Shown: positions 1 through 11,198 of the stretch, piece after piece | Numbering within the stretch: position 1 is the stretch's first letter | Layout of the letters: every line of letters begins with the position of its first letter | Source of the DNA: Heligmosomoides polygyrus polygyrus | Lineage: Eukaryota; Nematoda; Chromadorea; Rhabditida; Heligmosomidae | Length of the DNA stretch: 64,000 nucleotides | Direction of reading: 5' to 3' | Assembly: GCA_947396885.1 (NCBI GenBank) | Contig: OX377205.1 | Location: 63,212,969 to 63,276,968, forward strand | The notes under the pieces: model-generated | Database searches by the model: none | What the model saw: only the letters and a program-made list of their open reading frames with translations | Told to the model about the DNA's origin: nothing | Made by a program: the position numbers and the translations under genes

Positions 1-420
1 TAACACGAAACAGGGTGCCTTCATGTCTACGGTGGCTGAATCTCCGGGTAACCTGTCCACGATGTTTGTGCGATACTCTGGCAGTATATACTTGTCAATG
101 CATTCCCGTGCTTGCTGGGATACCCTGAACCAGCCACTGTCGTCATCCGTCCTCGGACCCGCGACCAAGAATATCGAACACTCCTTGGCTACCCACATGC
201 TAAGAGCTTCTGCTAGAGCCCTCCATGCTCCCCCTGTCTCAGCTGTCGGCGGGAGTACCAGCACCACCTGTTCGATCCAGCCATTGAATGAAACCGTCCT
301 GGCGAGATGTAACTCTGTGAAATTCCGATAGTAGAATATTTCCGTGTTCCTCCAACCACGCACGCGCTTTAGAGCTCTCAGCGCTACGGGAACAACTATA
401 ACTGTCCTCGGCCCCCATCC
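1..420 (-). CDS. Extra reading frame downstream of integrase in a Ty3-like element (partial)
   Basis: Read on the minus strand, the sequence from about position 420 to position 1 is open for about 135 codons and runs off the window edge. It begins just where the integrase frame stops, in a different frame, and starts near the residues GWGPRTVIVVP. The composition is protein-like, with a FYYRNFTELHLARTV segment and a WIEQVVLVLPP strand-like segment, and it has no internal stop. I do not recognise the domain with certainty. It could be a C-terminal domain reached by frameshifting, a separate third gene of the element, or a stretch that became out of frame through decay. It has the same orientation as the pol genes, so I take it as part of the same retrotransposon. 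The right-hand limit is approximate. Confidence 0.5.
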
Positions 421-2007
421 AGCTCCCTTTGTCTCTCCTCGATGACGGATCTCCGAGGCCGCTGCTGTGCTTCGCATCGACACCTTGTGGCGGGACACCT
501 TGAGGAATCGCTCTCGTGTTCGATCCTGAAACAACAATCCGCCTTTGCCAGTGCGGTAACCATTCCAGCTCTCACACCTCGCACACTCCACCTCAACCCC
601 CGCTGGTTCCGTCCCGTTTTGGCCCTCACAGGGTCGTCTCCGATCTCCTCCGGGCACACCCTTAGGAGGTCCATTTGAATGCGCAGCGGCTCCTCCTCAC
701 GACCGATACGCGCTATCAGCGCAGAGTTTTCACTAATTTCTATCACCCGGAAAGGGCCGTCCCACTCTGTCGAAAGCTTGGGGTGCCTGTTCTGGCTCCG
801 TTCCCGCGGCAGTTTCATAAACACTCGGGCCCCCACTTTTGGCAACTTTTCCATTTCTACCGCCTGATGCGCATCGAAGTACCTTTTCATCCGCTCTCGG
901 TACCTATCTGCGTATTCCTTTACTTCGGTCCTAATCAACTGCATGCCTCGGCACAGTTCCGACTTGTAGTCGCCCCAGTCAAGCTGGTAGGCCGTAACCA
1001 CGCCTTCGGGTATCACCTCCGAGGGGATGTAGGGGTCGAAGCCATGTAACAAAAAGAAAGGACTTTCTCCAGATCCTTCATGAGACGTTACATTATACGC
1101 ATATACCGCGTTGGGCAACCACGTATCCCAGTAATCCGGGCGATCAACCTTCTTTTTCAAGATACGCTGCAGGGTGCCGATCGCCCGCTCACAGACTCCA
1201 TTTGCACGTGAGTCGTACCCCTTGGTGGTAGACCTCTTTATCCCAGCCGTTTTAGCTAGTTCTTCCATTGCTTGATTCACGAACTCCGAGCCTAGAGTGC
1301 AGTTGCCTGGGCCAGCGACCATTCCCACAAATCCACCTCTGGTAAATGGCCGTCGCTACTACCGCAGCACTCTTATTCGGAAGAGCATACGCTCCTAACC
1401 ATGTTGAGAAATGGTCCACCAGGACCAACACAACCTTCATTCCTGACGCACTGAGACCCATCTCCAGTATATCTGCGCATACCTACTCAAATGGCTTGGT
1501 CGCCATCATGGGTCGCAACTTCGGCACGAGGGGGATTCTGGAGTTTGTCAAGAAGCACTCGCGGCAACCCTTCATCCATTTTGCCACATCTTGAACCATC
1601 CCCTCCCAGAACACTCGTTTTTGTAACATTCGCACAATTTTCTTTGCGGCAAAATGTCCGGCCAGGGTCCCTCGGTGCACCTCATCGAACACTTCAAGCC
1701 GCTTCGACTTGGGAACTACGAGGACAGCCTCTCCATCTTCTCTAACCATCTTCAGGTTTCCATCGTCCAACACGAAATCGACCACCTTTAATCGTCTATT
1801 CATCCTGGGTAGATGCACTTCTCGGTCGACATCTCCTCTACGCAAAGCCTCTATAATCTCGCTATACTGCGGATCCGCTTCTAACTCTATCAGCCATTCC
1901 GATGGCTTTTCCGTGGCAACGGTGCACACAACTCGTTCAGGGACACCCTCGCTCGCGACCTCGTCCTGCGCAACACACAGCACTCCTCGGGATAACGCGT
2001 CAGCCAT
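396..2007 (-). pseudogene. Ty3/gypsy-type integrase region, frameshifted
   Basis: Three overlapping minus-strand segments make up an integrase. The first (1483-2007) carries the zinc-binding HHCC region (HRGTLAGHF followed by CRECF). The second (1252-1461) holds the first catalytic Asp in LVLVDHFSTW. The third (396-1328) holds the second half of the catalytic core, with Glu in NGVCERAIGTLQ, then the family-typical YNVTSHEGSGESPFFLLHG segment and a C-terminal part with WDGPFRVIE. The frame changes near 1300 and 1480, and the residue expected to be the second catalytic Asp, just before LGSEF, is not seen. Integrase lies after RNase H in the element, the Ty3/gypsy order. It is very likely inactive in this copy. 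Confidence 0.85.
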
Positions 2008-2087
2008 CGTCAGCCCGTCAGCCGGGATAACGCCTTCCCCTTTACGTATTCAATCTTCACCCTGTACTGTTGGATTTCCAGGGCCCA

Positions 2088-3120
2088 TCACAGTACCCGA
2101 CCGGATATGTTAGTCCGTTTAAACAGGGCCGTAAGCGGAAGGTGATCCGTTCTTATCACCATTTCAATTCCGTAAACGAAAAAGTGGAACTTCCGCAACG
2201 CAAACACTACGGCTAGGGCTTCCGCGTCCGTTATATGATAGTTTCGCTCAGCCTTCGTTAGGCTCCGGGATGCGAAATACAGGGGGTGCAAGAATGTGTC
2301 CTCTCCCTCTTGGCACAGTACAGCTCCAATCCCATCTCGGAAAGCATCAGTGTACACCACAAAAAGTCTCCTTCCACTCCTCGCTTCCTCCACGTTCGGC
2401 TGTGCTAGAACTGGGGTGCTCGTGAGCGCTTCCTTCAACCTGATGAAAGCGTCTTCCTGTTCCACTTCCCATTTCTAAGGTGCCTTCGGGCTAGTGAGGT
2501 CAAAATAGGGGTCTGGCGATTTTCGCGAAGTTCCATATAAACTTCCTGTAGTAGCCACGCATGCCCAAGAATGTCCTCATCTCTGCCAGTTTCATGGGCT
2601 TCGGGTACCTCTTGATCTTCTCCACCTTATCGGGGTCCACCTGTACCCCTCGCACGTCCACCCGGTGCCCTAGGAAGGAGATCTCATTCTCTAGAAAGGT
2701 ACACTTTTGCGGTTTAAGCTTCAAGTTGTCCATCCGCAATGCTTGTAGCACCTCTCGAAGCACCTCGTAGTGTCGCTGTTCGGTCTCGGTAGCTATAAGG
2801 ATATCGTCTATATAAACGAATACCTCCTGATCCTTCCGCTCACCCAGCACTCTATCCATCAATCTCTGAAACTCCGCTGGGGACGTACTCAGTCCGAACG
2901 GTAGCACCGTGAACTCAAACTATCCTTCCGACGTGATAAATGCGCTTTTAGACTTCGCATCAGATGACAGCGGAATCTGCCAGTAACCTGAACACAGGTC
3001 CAGACTAGAAAACACCTTCTTGCCCTGCAAGCTCTGAAGCATAGCATCCACAGTGGGCAATGGATACGCATCCTGCCGGATATGCTTATTAAGCTCGCGG
3101 TAGTCGACGCACAACCGCAT
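2088..3120 (-). pseudogene. Ty3/gypsy-type reverse transcriptase and RNase H, broken
   Basis: The reverse transcriptase begins with RLCVDYRELNKHI and continues with VFSSLDLCSGYWQIPL, a typical gypsy motif A with catalytic Asp. A frame break lies near 2900. The next segment (2500-2907) has LPFGLSTSPAEFQRLMD and the active-site FVYIDDILIAT, with both catalytic Asp residues present. RNase H follows at 2088-2465, with VYTDAFRDGIGAVL and the ITDAEALAVVFALRKFHFFV segment. A stop or frame change separates RT from RNase H near 2480. The domains are recognisable and in the expected order, but no continuous reading frame remains. Confidence 0.9.
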
Positions 3121-4324
3121 CTTTCTTTCTGACCAGTACCACGAGAGATGCCCTTGGGGAATGAGAGCGCTCTATAATTCCCCGCTCCAACAGGCCCTTT
3201 AAAATCTCCTTCAACTCTGCCCTAGCTCCAATCGGCACTGGTCTCTTCCGTTGTCTGATGGGTGCTGTGTCCCCGGTGTTGATCTCATGGGCGACGAGGT
3301 TGGTTTGTGTGAGCTCCGAATCCTCCACAGCGAATACGTCGTGACTCTCCTTCAGCACCCGCCACAGCTCCCCGCACATCGTCCTTGTTTTTCGGTTTTC
3401 CGCGAGAAGGGCCCTTAGTATTGTCAACCTGTCTTGACTTGAGCGTCCGCTGGGCTCCACCTCCAACAAAACACTTGGCACATCGCTCCCTATCACCTCG
3501 TTCCAGTCCTCATTCTTCTTCTCCCAGCTGCAAACCGCTTCCCCTACCCGTAGTACTGCGGGTTCCTGACCTCTATTCACGACGGGCACCTCGATGACCC
3601 CATCGACTCCAGCCTTACATACTCCAGAATGAATCAGCTCATGTGACGATGTCAGCATGCACTCCTCACTCTTGTCACAACCTTGTAGTTTCACCCAACT
3701 CACTGACCCTGACCCCGCTGCCACATAAGCCCGTTGTGCCACACACACAACCCTAAGCAGAGGTCCGTTGGGTGGGTCACCCTGACAACCACTGTTTTCT
3801 GCGTGTTCGTCCTGTCGGCTAGCCACAGGCTGCATTACTGGGCCTTGCCTGCGAAGCTCATACCCTAGTGGTGATAGAACATTTGTGCCCAATATAATGA
3901 AGTCATCCATAGCCCTCGTGACATACATCTTGGCTATTACCTCTCTCCGAGGGTCCTTACCTTCCCTCATCTTGACCTCAACCACGGTGACGAATCTCAT
4001 TACCTCGCCGGACGCATCACACACCCGTAGGGACTGGTTCATCTCGTGCTCGAAGACTTCACGGTCTATGTCATACCCATCCTCCTTGGCCTGCAATAAC
4101 ACCTTAGCGGGGATAATAGACACCTCCGAGCCTGTGTCCAACAGGCCCGTCCATTGCCTTCCGAATATTTCGATGGTTGTGGTGTACCTGCTCCTTACCA
4201 GAGGGCCTGAAGTGCTGATGCCATTCTCTGGTTTTCTTCCCCTTATCTGGCTTATTGCTCGACAGGCTGGTTGCAGCAGGCGCGCCAATAAAGAGGTCAC
4301 TCCTCTACTGTCAGTGTCCCTCAT
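3089..4324 (-). CDS. Retrotransposon protease region joined to the N-terminus of RT
   Basis: This is an open frame of 411 codons on the minus strand. About residues 55-70 read GLLDTGSEVSIIPAKVLL, an aspartic protease motif with DTG, as in retroviral-type proteases of LTR retrotransposons. A linker of about 250 residues follows. It includes HEINTGDTAPIRQRKRPVP, the segment that usually comes just before the first RT motif of gypsy elements, and then LLERGIIERSHSPRASLVVLV. The frame is lost at the start of the RT core (near 3120). Known role: the protease cleaves the Gag-Pol polyprotein. Confidence 0.85.
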   Translation of the reverse strand: MRDTDSRGVTSLLARLLQPACRAISQIRGRKPENGISTSGPLVRSRYTTTIEIFGRQWTGLLDTGSEVSIIPAKVLLQAKEDGYDIDREVFEHEMNQSLRVCDASGEVMRFVTVVEVKMREGKDPRREVIAKMYVTRAMDDFIILGTNVLSPLGYELRRQGPVMQPVASRQDEHAENSGCQGDPPNGPLLRVVCVAQRAYVAAGSGSVSWVKLQGCDKSEECMLTSSHELIHSGVCKAGVDGVIEVPVVNRGQEPAVLRVGEAVCSWEKKNEDWNEVIGSDVPSVLLEVEPSGRSSQDRLTILRALLAENRKTRTMCGELWRVLKESHDVFAVEDSELTQTNLVAHEINTGDTAPIRQRKRPVPIGARAELKEILKGLLERGIIERSHSPRASLVVLVRKKDAVVRRLPRA

Positions 4325-4329
4325 CCGTG

Positions 4330-5029
4330 GTCCCTCAGTCTTACACGCCCTTGCTATGTGGCCTGGCTCATGACACTTGTAGTATAGTTGGGTTCGCTTC
4401 CTTGCCCCCGCCCCACGAGGGTCCTCCTTCGCGTTCCTCGGTGTCTGGGGTTCGTCAACCTCCCCTTGCGGTTTCGGTACTTTCCTTACCGGCTCCTACC
4501 ACGGTCCTACCGAGCACCCCACCATTTCGCAACGTCCAGTTTCGCCTTTCGATCCGCATTGCAGTCTGCTTCAGCTTTTCATACGCGTGACCCTCGCTCT
4601 CCAATGCTTCCATTAAATGATATGAGTCGTTCCAATGGGCAAGTTGTTCGTACAACAACTGAGCCCTCTCTGTGTCCAGAGCTACCTCGTCCAGATGGGG
4701 ATGAGCACGTCGGGTCAGCCATTCCAACTCCACACAGAAGTCGGCCACTTCTTGCGCAATCTCTTCAACTCCCCCAGGGCCACCACCCTGTGGTTCCTTA
4801 CTTCTGCCCTACACGCCCATTGCAGCGCATCCACCTGTGCCTGAAAACTACCCTCGCGCACTGCTGTAGGTAGAGCTTCATACTGCGTTCTGGCTTTACC
4901 AGTCAACTTCGATCTCAACAGAACACCTAGCTCTATCTCCGTCCAACCTTCCTTAGGGTACTTCAGCATGAAGCTCTCCAAGAACGTGTTAAAACTGTAT
5001 GCGGGGTCCTCTCCACTATAAGGACGCAC
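4330..5029 (-). pseudogene. Gag capsid region and degenerate zinc knuckle
   Basis: The minus-strand frame 4715-5029 contains FNTFLESFMLKYPKEGWTE and LRSKLTGKARTQYEALP, which resemble the retrotransposon gag capsid pattern. It continues in another frame at 4455-4748 (ADFCVELEWLTRRAHP and ERAQLLYEQL). Just upstream of the protease frame, near 4335-4395, a zinc-knuckle-like motif reads YYKCHEPGHIARAC. The spacing fits CX2CX4HX4C except that the first Cys is a Tyr (TAC where TGC would code Cys). At least two frame shifts break the gene. The call rests on motif resemblance and on the position between the leader reading frame and the protease. Confidence 0.7.
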
Positions 5030-5074
5030 CTCCGGTAACGCTAATTACCTGAGGTACTGCGCCATTGGGTTGTT

Positions 5075-6091
5075 TCAACCCACCTCACTCGCACTCCCTT
5101 CAACATCATTCTCACCGCTCTGATCAGGCAACCTCCACCCACCTGGTTGGCGCTGTCCTATTCCACTGTGCGCCCGGTTGCTCCTGAGTTGCTCCGTCCC
5201 TGCCGATCTCGGGTACACGTCGCCTCCGCGACTCCTCTGCAACATCTTGGATTCTCGCAATGCGCTTCTCTCTGGACGCAAAATAGTCAACAAATCTGCG
5301 CCTCTTCGGGGTCTACCTGTGTCAACTTCCTTGACGCCTCCTGCAGCGTCAATCGACTGCGACTCCCCCGAGGTGCGGAGTCGCTGCAGCTCCATCACCT
5401 GTTCAGCCAGCTGCCTCTTCGCTTCTTTCAGCTCGTCCAGCTCGCATTGTTGTCGCCTCACGGTTTCCTGCAACCACCCATTTTCTTGAATGGTTCTCTC
5501 ACACCACTGTGGGAAATGTTCATCTGGCACCCCGTACGTATCACACAGATATCTCAACTGATCCCGTCTCTCTAGGAGTTCTGGTAGCTGTTCTACACCC
5601 TTCGCTCTGCTATCACAGCCCATACTCGCAAGTACAACCTGCACCCATCTCTGGACCACTGCACTCTCCTTGCATTTTCCCTGCACCTCACCCAGTTCAC
5701 TCAATGCTACCTCTGTGGCCATCCTTCCCACTCGTTCAATTGCCTCGCGGCTCGGGTGCCCGCATCGCATGACCTTCGCCACCTCAGCCAGGACCAAAAC
5801 CTCGATATCTTTGATAGCCTTGCTCACTCGGTTGCATACCTGAAGGAGTTCGGGCTGTACCTCACCACCACACAGTCGTTTGAACTCCTCCTCGAGCTCT
5901 TCGGCCACCATGTCCTCGTCTGCCATGTTAGTCCCTTGGCGCGACCCGCGCGACTCTGCAACATCAACAGATTCCGTTGTACCATCACGATCATCGCACT
6001 CCTGGCCACTTCCGATCGGACCACCGGAGGCTGCTTCTTTCATCACTTTGCGCCTAATAACGCCGTCGTACTTGCCGCACTGACTCCTCAC
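5075..6091 (-). CDS. First reading frame of the Ty3-like element, coiled-coil rich
   Basis: This is an open frame of 338 codons at the 5' end of the element on the minus strand. The last third contains heptad-like segments (RRQQCELDELKEAKRQLAEQ and EQVMELQRLRT) that predict a coiled coil. The middle contains LCGGEVQPELLQVCNRVSKA and SLVEL-like helices. I recognise no enzyme motif. The position before the capsid-like region suggests the N-terminal part of Gag, where matrix-like domains lie, and coiled coils are common in Gag proteins. I chose the Met at 6091; the frame has little room upstream before the presumed primer-binding region. Confidence 0.6.
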   Translation of the reverse strand: MRSQCGKYDGVIRRKVMKEAASGGPIGSGQECDDRDGTTESVDVAESRGSRQGTNMADEDMVAEELEEEFKRLCGGEVQPELLQVCNRVSKAIKDIEVLVLAEVAKVMRCGHPSREAIERVGRMATEVALSELGEVQGKCKESAVVQRWVQVVLASMGCDSRAKGVEQLPELLERRDQLRYLCDTYGVPDEHFPQWCERTIQENGWLQETVRRQQCELDELKEAKRQLAEQVMELQRLRTSGESQSIDAAGGVKEVDTGRPRRGADLLTILRPERSALRESKMLQRSRGGDVYPRSAGTEQLRSNRAHSGIGQRQPGGWRLPDQSGENDVEGSASEVG

Positions 6092-6099
6092 TGTCTCGC

Positions 6100-6500
6100 T
6101 TGGGTCACCGGATTGGCCCCCAAGTTAAGTTTCCTGTTGGACCCAAGCACCACCAAAACCGGATGGAGACCCGGTACGCACAGGGGTAGCAGCACGGCAA
6201 GTATTAACGATTTATTAGAACGACAATCAAACAAAAGGCGAACGAAGACGGTTGACCGTCAAGATTCACAAAACGACGACGATGAGTGGGGTCGCAGGTC
6301 GAACGACGGAGAGGGGTAGGCTCGATTGAAGAGAGAAATTGATCCTTGGCCGTCTATGCGCCGGCCACTCCTGGAATGCCCCGAGAACGCGCCATGGCTG
6401 GCTCGACTTGCCGTTCCCGCCATCCCGCCAAACACACCGGCGCCTTTCACCGAGATCAACCGCGTACGATCTTCTGTACCGTTTGCCCGCCGCGCCCTTA
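6100..6500 (-). repeat. Probable leader and 5' LTR region of the Ty3-like element
   Basis: The stretch next to the first reading frame of the minus-strand element should hold the primer-binding site and 5' LTR. On the minus strand a TGGGGGCCAATCCGG sequence (about 6109-6123) is a candidate primer-binding site, since such sites usually start with TGG. The matching 3' LTR would lie left of position 1, so the LTR ends cannot be defined by comparison. The assignment is positional. Confidence 0.35.
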
Positions 6501-7790
6501 CCATCTAACACTTAAGCCATGACGGCCATTCAGTATCTACACCAACAATAAAGCCTGGAGAGTTAAGCCTTGAAGGAGTGCATGGCAAGGTTGCGACCTA
6601 TTACTATAAGTTTCTTGGGGCACCGTCAATGGGGTAGTGAAGGTACACCTCACAGTTCGATCATCAGTGCTGCCTTGGACACCGTAACCGGTCCAACAAA
6701 CGTTTTTCTATTTATGTGAGACCTCTTTTGGGAGTACAATACAGCTGTATGGTCTCCATTAAAGCAAAGTAATATCAATCAGATAGAAAGAGTGCGAAAG
6801 AACTACAAAACAATTTTTCATTAGCAATGGTTTATTTGAAGTTCTTACCCTAAAAAATTGGCCGGACTCAGTACTACTTTATTCTCACTGAGATGACTAA
6901 AACGTTGTTCTTAGAATTACAATGATCACCTGGATATTGATAAAAATGAATTCTTCACTGTTCCTCATTCAACGGGATTACAAGCGGATATAATCTTAGA
7001 ATTTAACCTCAGAAACCGCACTCAAAAAATTTCAAGAATCTTTTTCGGCTTGTTTTGTGAAAGGCTGGAATGAGCTTCATGCATCAATCCTCAATTCTTC
7101 GCCAAAAACTTCAACTACGAGTTAGAAAGTTTTCTTAAACAGGAAGGTATTTGTGAAGTTAACCACAATGTAGAGTAGATAATATATTGTTCAAGATATA
7201 TAACAGCTTTTTCAGAAAATGAAATACTAGATCGCTATGAGAAAAGAGCACTTTTCACTATATGCAAATCATCGAAAATGTCACTTTGGAGAATACTCAA
7301 AAAGTCAACTTTTGCTATAAACTTTTGTGCAGAACCGTTTTTGTGTCACTTTTGGCTTAATAAATGTTCTGTTCTGTTCTATTCTTGTTTCGACCGATGT
7401 GACGAAATACATATGGTTATCCCGCATACAGTGACCGGTTTTTCTGTGGAAGGTTTTGAATATGTAGGTGGATATTCCGATTATTGTACGTATTAAAGCC
7501 ATTTTACAATTGTATCTAATCTTTTGTTTTTTGTCTGTGACAAAGTATGTCAGAATTTACAATTTATTTATACAGTGGATGTGGATTTGATATTTAGACA
7601 ACATGTTATTTTATAGAATAAACGGTTTACGCGGAAAATTGGCTAAGAGAAAAATTTCCCTGTTATTTGTTATGCGGTTTAATCGAATATTCTCGGAATT
7701 CGAATACGTTGAAAAATAGTTATATTCGATAAATTCCTAGAAAAGCACAACTTTAATGAGAAACATGAATGAGAACGCAACCTTCTTCAG
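6500..7790. other. AT-rich spacer or intron, no gene recognised
   Basis: The sequence is AT-rich and I find no exon with supported splice sites. It lies between the retrotransposon and the first recognisable exon of the Munc13-4-like gene, so it is probably intronic. It contains one short dispersed repeat (about 7296-7385), listed separately. Confidence 0.5.
7296..7386 (+). repeat. Dispersed repeat ending in AATAAA plus TGTTC repeats
   Basis: The segment ending CACTTTTGGCTTAATAAATG and followed by TTCTGTTCTGTTCT is closely matched at about 49698-49797. Both copies are T-rich, carry AATAAA, and finish with three or more TGTTC units. A poly(A) signal followed by a short tandem tail is what the 3' end of a non-LTR retrotransposon or its dependent SINE looks like. 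No reading frame is attached, so the parent element is unknown. Confidence 0.6.
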
Positions 7791-10700
7791 GATTCCGCCC
7801 TCGGTTACTTAGCCGAGTGTCTGGTCGGGGAGATTCGCGACGTTCTGCAGCAGTTCTCCCATCAACCGCTCTTCCCGCCGGACGGTTATCATATCCTGAA
7901 GAACATGAACACGGCGCTAAAGTACGTCGTCTTCAATCCCTCTTCATTCCTGACCATTTTCGACTCAGGACTGTTGTCGACATATGCGTCCTGCCGATGT
8001 GGGACCAGTGCGGAACTCACGACCCGTCACCAACGCTCACCGAGGAGCTGCTTCGTATGCTGATCGAAAGCGCCGAGGAGTGGATGCTGCAGGAGTTTCG
8101 GCCACATGCCGAAGACGTGAAGGTGGGCGGCTTTGTAGCTGGGGAGGAGAGGAGACGAAGAATGTCGCCGCCTCTAGTTACCTGATTGGTCTCTAGGACG
8201 GTTCCTTTCGGGTACTGCTGCATTTCCAGTAAAATCGTGACGACAGACTGTCGTCTGTGATTCATTCAGATCCAATGTATAGTATGCACCTGTTAGCTTT
8301 CCTAAAATGCCAATGACAGGAAGGATGTATCACTGTACAGTCGATGTGGGAGATGATGCAGCGGAACTACCAGAGCTACAACCTATTCTTCCTCCAGTTC
8401 AACATCAACTACGTTGATGTGGTTCTGAGAACCATCGATGAAAAGGTGGGAAAAGACGGCATCCCTGTCGAGCCGCCTGCTTCCAATTTCCTCCGTTCAG
8501 CTGGAGGCCTTCAGCAGGGAATACTTATCGGAGCGTCTCGCTCAGTTGGATTCGCGCCAAACCCATCAGCTCGAGGTGTTCACTAAGTGCACGATGCGCT
8601 TCTACGACACCCTGAATTCACTCGCTGATTTTGCAAGGAAGAATCGGTATGTGCCTGTGCCTAGCTGATCAGATACGTGACACCGGGCAGCAGTCAACTA
8701 TTTAGGGTGGAGAATCTGCGCGCCTACGACTTCGAGACATGGTTTCTCGACGTCACAGTGTTCTGGACGTACTCCTGGCGTGACATTAGCTTAAAGATGG
8801 TAAGGCTGCTTAGTTGCTACGTGAACTAAAACTTGAATAACTTGATTCTAACCAGCTCAGGTTTCCCGTACAATCTCCCTGAACAACGACGGTGATGCGA
8901 GCAGGTATGAGCAGCGTCGACCGCTCCCAGCTGGCCTCTATTCCTTTCTTTGCATCCAGAAAGGTAAGCGTCAATGGGGATGATGAGGCAGTACAACTGT
9001 CCTCCACAACTGGTCAAGCGACGGAGACCTTTTCTCATTTAGTTAAGGAAACAGCCGACACCAAAAAAGCACCACTAAACTACGTAAATCCGGGGGAAAG
9101 CAAGGACGAATTGAAGTGAAATCTAATTCAGGCCTTTCCGACGATTACTCAATGCTGTCGTTCGGACTGAGAGAAAATATGCTGATGGGTTCCATGTCGT
9201 TGGTGCATGTAGGTTTTGTGAACGATAATGCATAGGCAATCGATGTGGATACAGCAGTTTTTAGATCTATGCGGAGAACATTTACGCATATGCCAAGAAG
9301 CTCCACAGCGACGCTCTTCGGAGCGACTCGGACAACGTAAGCAGGTGATTTCCTCGCGCCGTTACTTGAGCGGTGATCGCTGTCGACTTCTTAGGAGTCG
9401 CGAATTATTCGCGCCGCGAACGGGATCGAGCAGGCGCTGTTGTTCGTCGCGGAGCGCTGGCGCCGCTTCGTCGACTTCGACCGCATGGCGACCGTCGTTC
9501 CGCTAGAGGAGTCTTCAGCCATAGAGAAGGCGTGCGTGGAGGTGCTCGAAAGCACCAAAAGGGTTGGTACCTCCTCCTTTCTTCGTGTTCTTTTGCAGCG
9601 TTCGCTTCGCCTAGTAGGAGCAGGGATGTCCGGTCTGGTGACGCCTGTCCTATCTATGTAATGATTTTTCGGATTCCACCATAACCAGCTTCAAGCCCGT
9701 ATGCAGAGAATGCGGCAGACATCTCGTGGGATCATTGCCACAAAGTTCGTGGCCGCAAATCGCAGGCGGGCTTCGCGCAACATCAACCACAGAGCCTGCG
9801 AGAGCCTTGTTTTTCAATCCGGTAGCCGGGAGAGCCCGCCAACCTTCTGTTCATCTCGTTGATCTAGGCGTGGCCATACCCCTACACTCTGAGATAGTTC
9901 CCACCGCTCAATGAGAGTGGAGTTTGTACACAACCTCAGCGCCCCGGAGTCGAGTGCCTTTGCAGTCGTTGTACCGATGTTTCAGAGGTGCGAGCAAATC
10001 ATGGAGGCGCTCCTACGTGTATACTGCCGTTCGAAATGCGACGATGTGTCCAGAATCGCTCGCAACATCACCGTGGAGAGCCATGAGCCTAGAAAGGTGC
10101 TGGTAAGTGCAGCGTATGTACACGCTACATATACACCAACGCATAAACCTGTGTGAATTCTTCAAGGCAGCCTATATGAGGGAGGTGTCGAACGTGGAGA
10201 GGATGCACGCAATCCTTGATAGCGTGGACCGAATGGCATGCGATGTTCAGGGCGATCTGCTGTCGAGGTGAGCCCAAGACGTGTACAATCTATGCCCTTG
10301 CTTAGCGACTATGAAGCATTCTTGTCCGAGATGGGAAGGGTACCAGGTCGCAGTGGTACTTTGAGTTGAAATGTACGTTATACACCTTCCAACGCTGACT
10401 CTAAGTGGTGTGACACAGCTAAGGTGTGTCTCGCACATCTTCGCTTCACGGAGTGGTAACTCATTATGCTTATGCGCATGCGAGTTAGGTGGAATTTCGA
10501 AAAGTAATTCCAGATGAACAAAGGAGAAATGAGGTCTTCTGAAGCGGTCCTCAGTCCACTTGGGAGAAACTTTGAGATTATCCCTCTGTCGAGCTTGGGA
10601 GCACGGGATATATGTAATAGCTTTGGAACAGCTATAGGCTCGTCTGCCACCTTCACAGAGGTTATACAGCTTGATCATCCTGCTCGTGATGCTTAGCAGC

Positions 10701-11198
10701 TTCGCTCTGCTAAAATTGATGGCGTTGTCGTTTTTTTCTTCTGCAACCTGAGCCTCCTTCCAAGCCGTTTTGCAGCTTTTTCGTTTCCTATTCGGATTCT
10801 CTATTAGTACCCAAGGCCGAAGATGCTACCGCGTATTGTTTTGGGACAAAGCATAGCGTGTAAGAGACGGATGTTCCAGATGTTCTCAAATCGCCTTCAG
10901 CATCCTCCATAAGATGCTCGAGACGGAAATCCTGCGACACCTTCGCAAGTTCCAGAGCCCCGAGTACTACACGGAAATCTACGTAAGTTTTGCGGAACTG
11001 CACTGGCGTTCTGTGAATGTTCAGCTGAGCTCTGATAACGTAGGTCGCCCTCAAAGCAATCAGCGCGATTTTGGAGATCCCGACGGAATTTTCCGAAGCC
11101 ACGTCCTTAGTGCACATACATAGCTTCACCACGGAAGAACTAATTCTTTCGTACTATGCTCGTATCTCGGAAGACGTCGGTGCCGCCTGTAGCGAGAG
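7791..11198 (+). CDS. MUN/MHD-like helical exons of the Munc13-4-type gene
   Basis: The exons encode, in order, LGYLAECLVGEIRDVLQQFS, LLRMLIESAEEWMLQEFRP, YQSYNLFFLQFNINYVDVVL, TLNSLADFARKN, AYDFETWFLDVTVFWTYSWR, YAENIYAYAKKLHSDALRSD, NGIEQALLFVAERWRRFVDF and FTTEELILSYYARISEDVGA. The NGIEQ segment matches the position of the NNMEQ-type helix of UNC13D MHD regions, and the last segment precedes the C-terminal C2 domain as in that protein. Splice phases agree at nearly every junction, for example the split Ser codon between 10267 and 10901. The stretch 9689-10102 has open segments, but the exact splice sites are uncertain and a stop falls in one possible frame. Confidence 0.75.
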
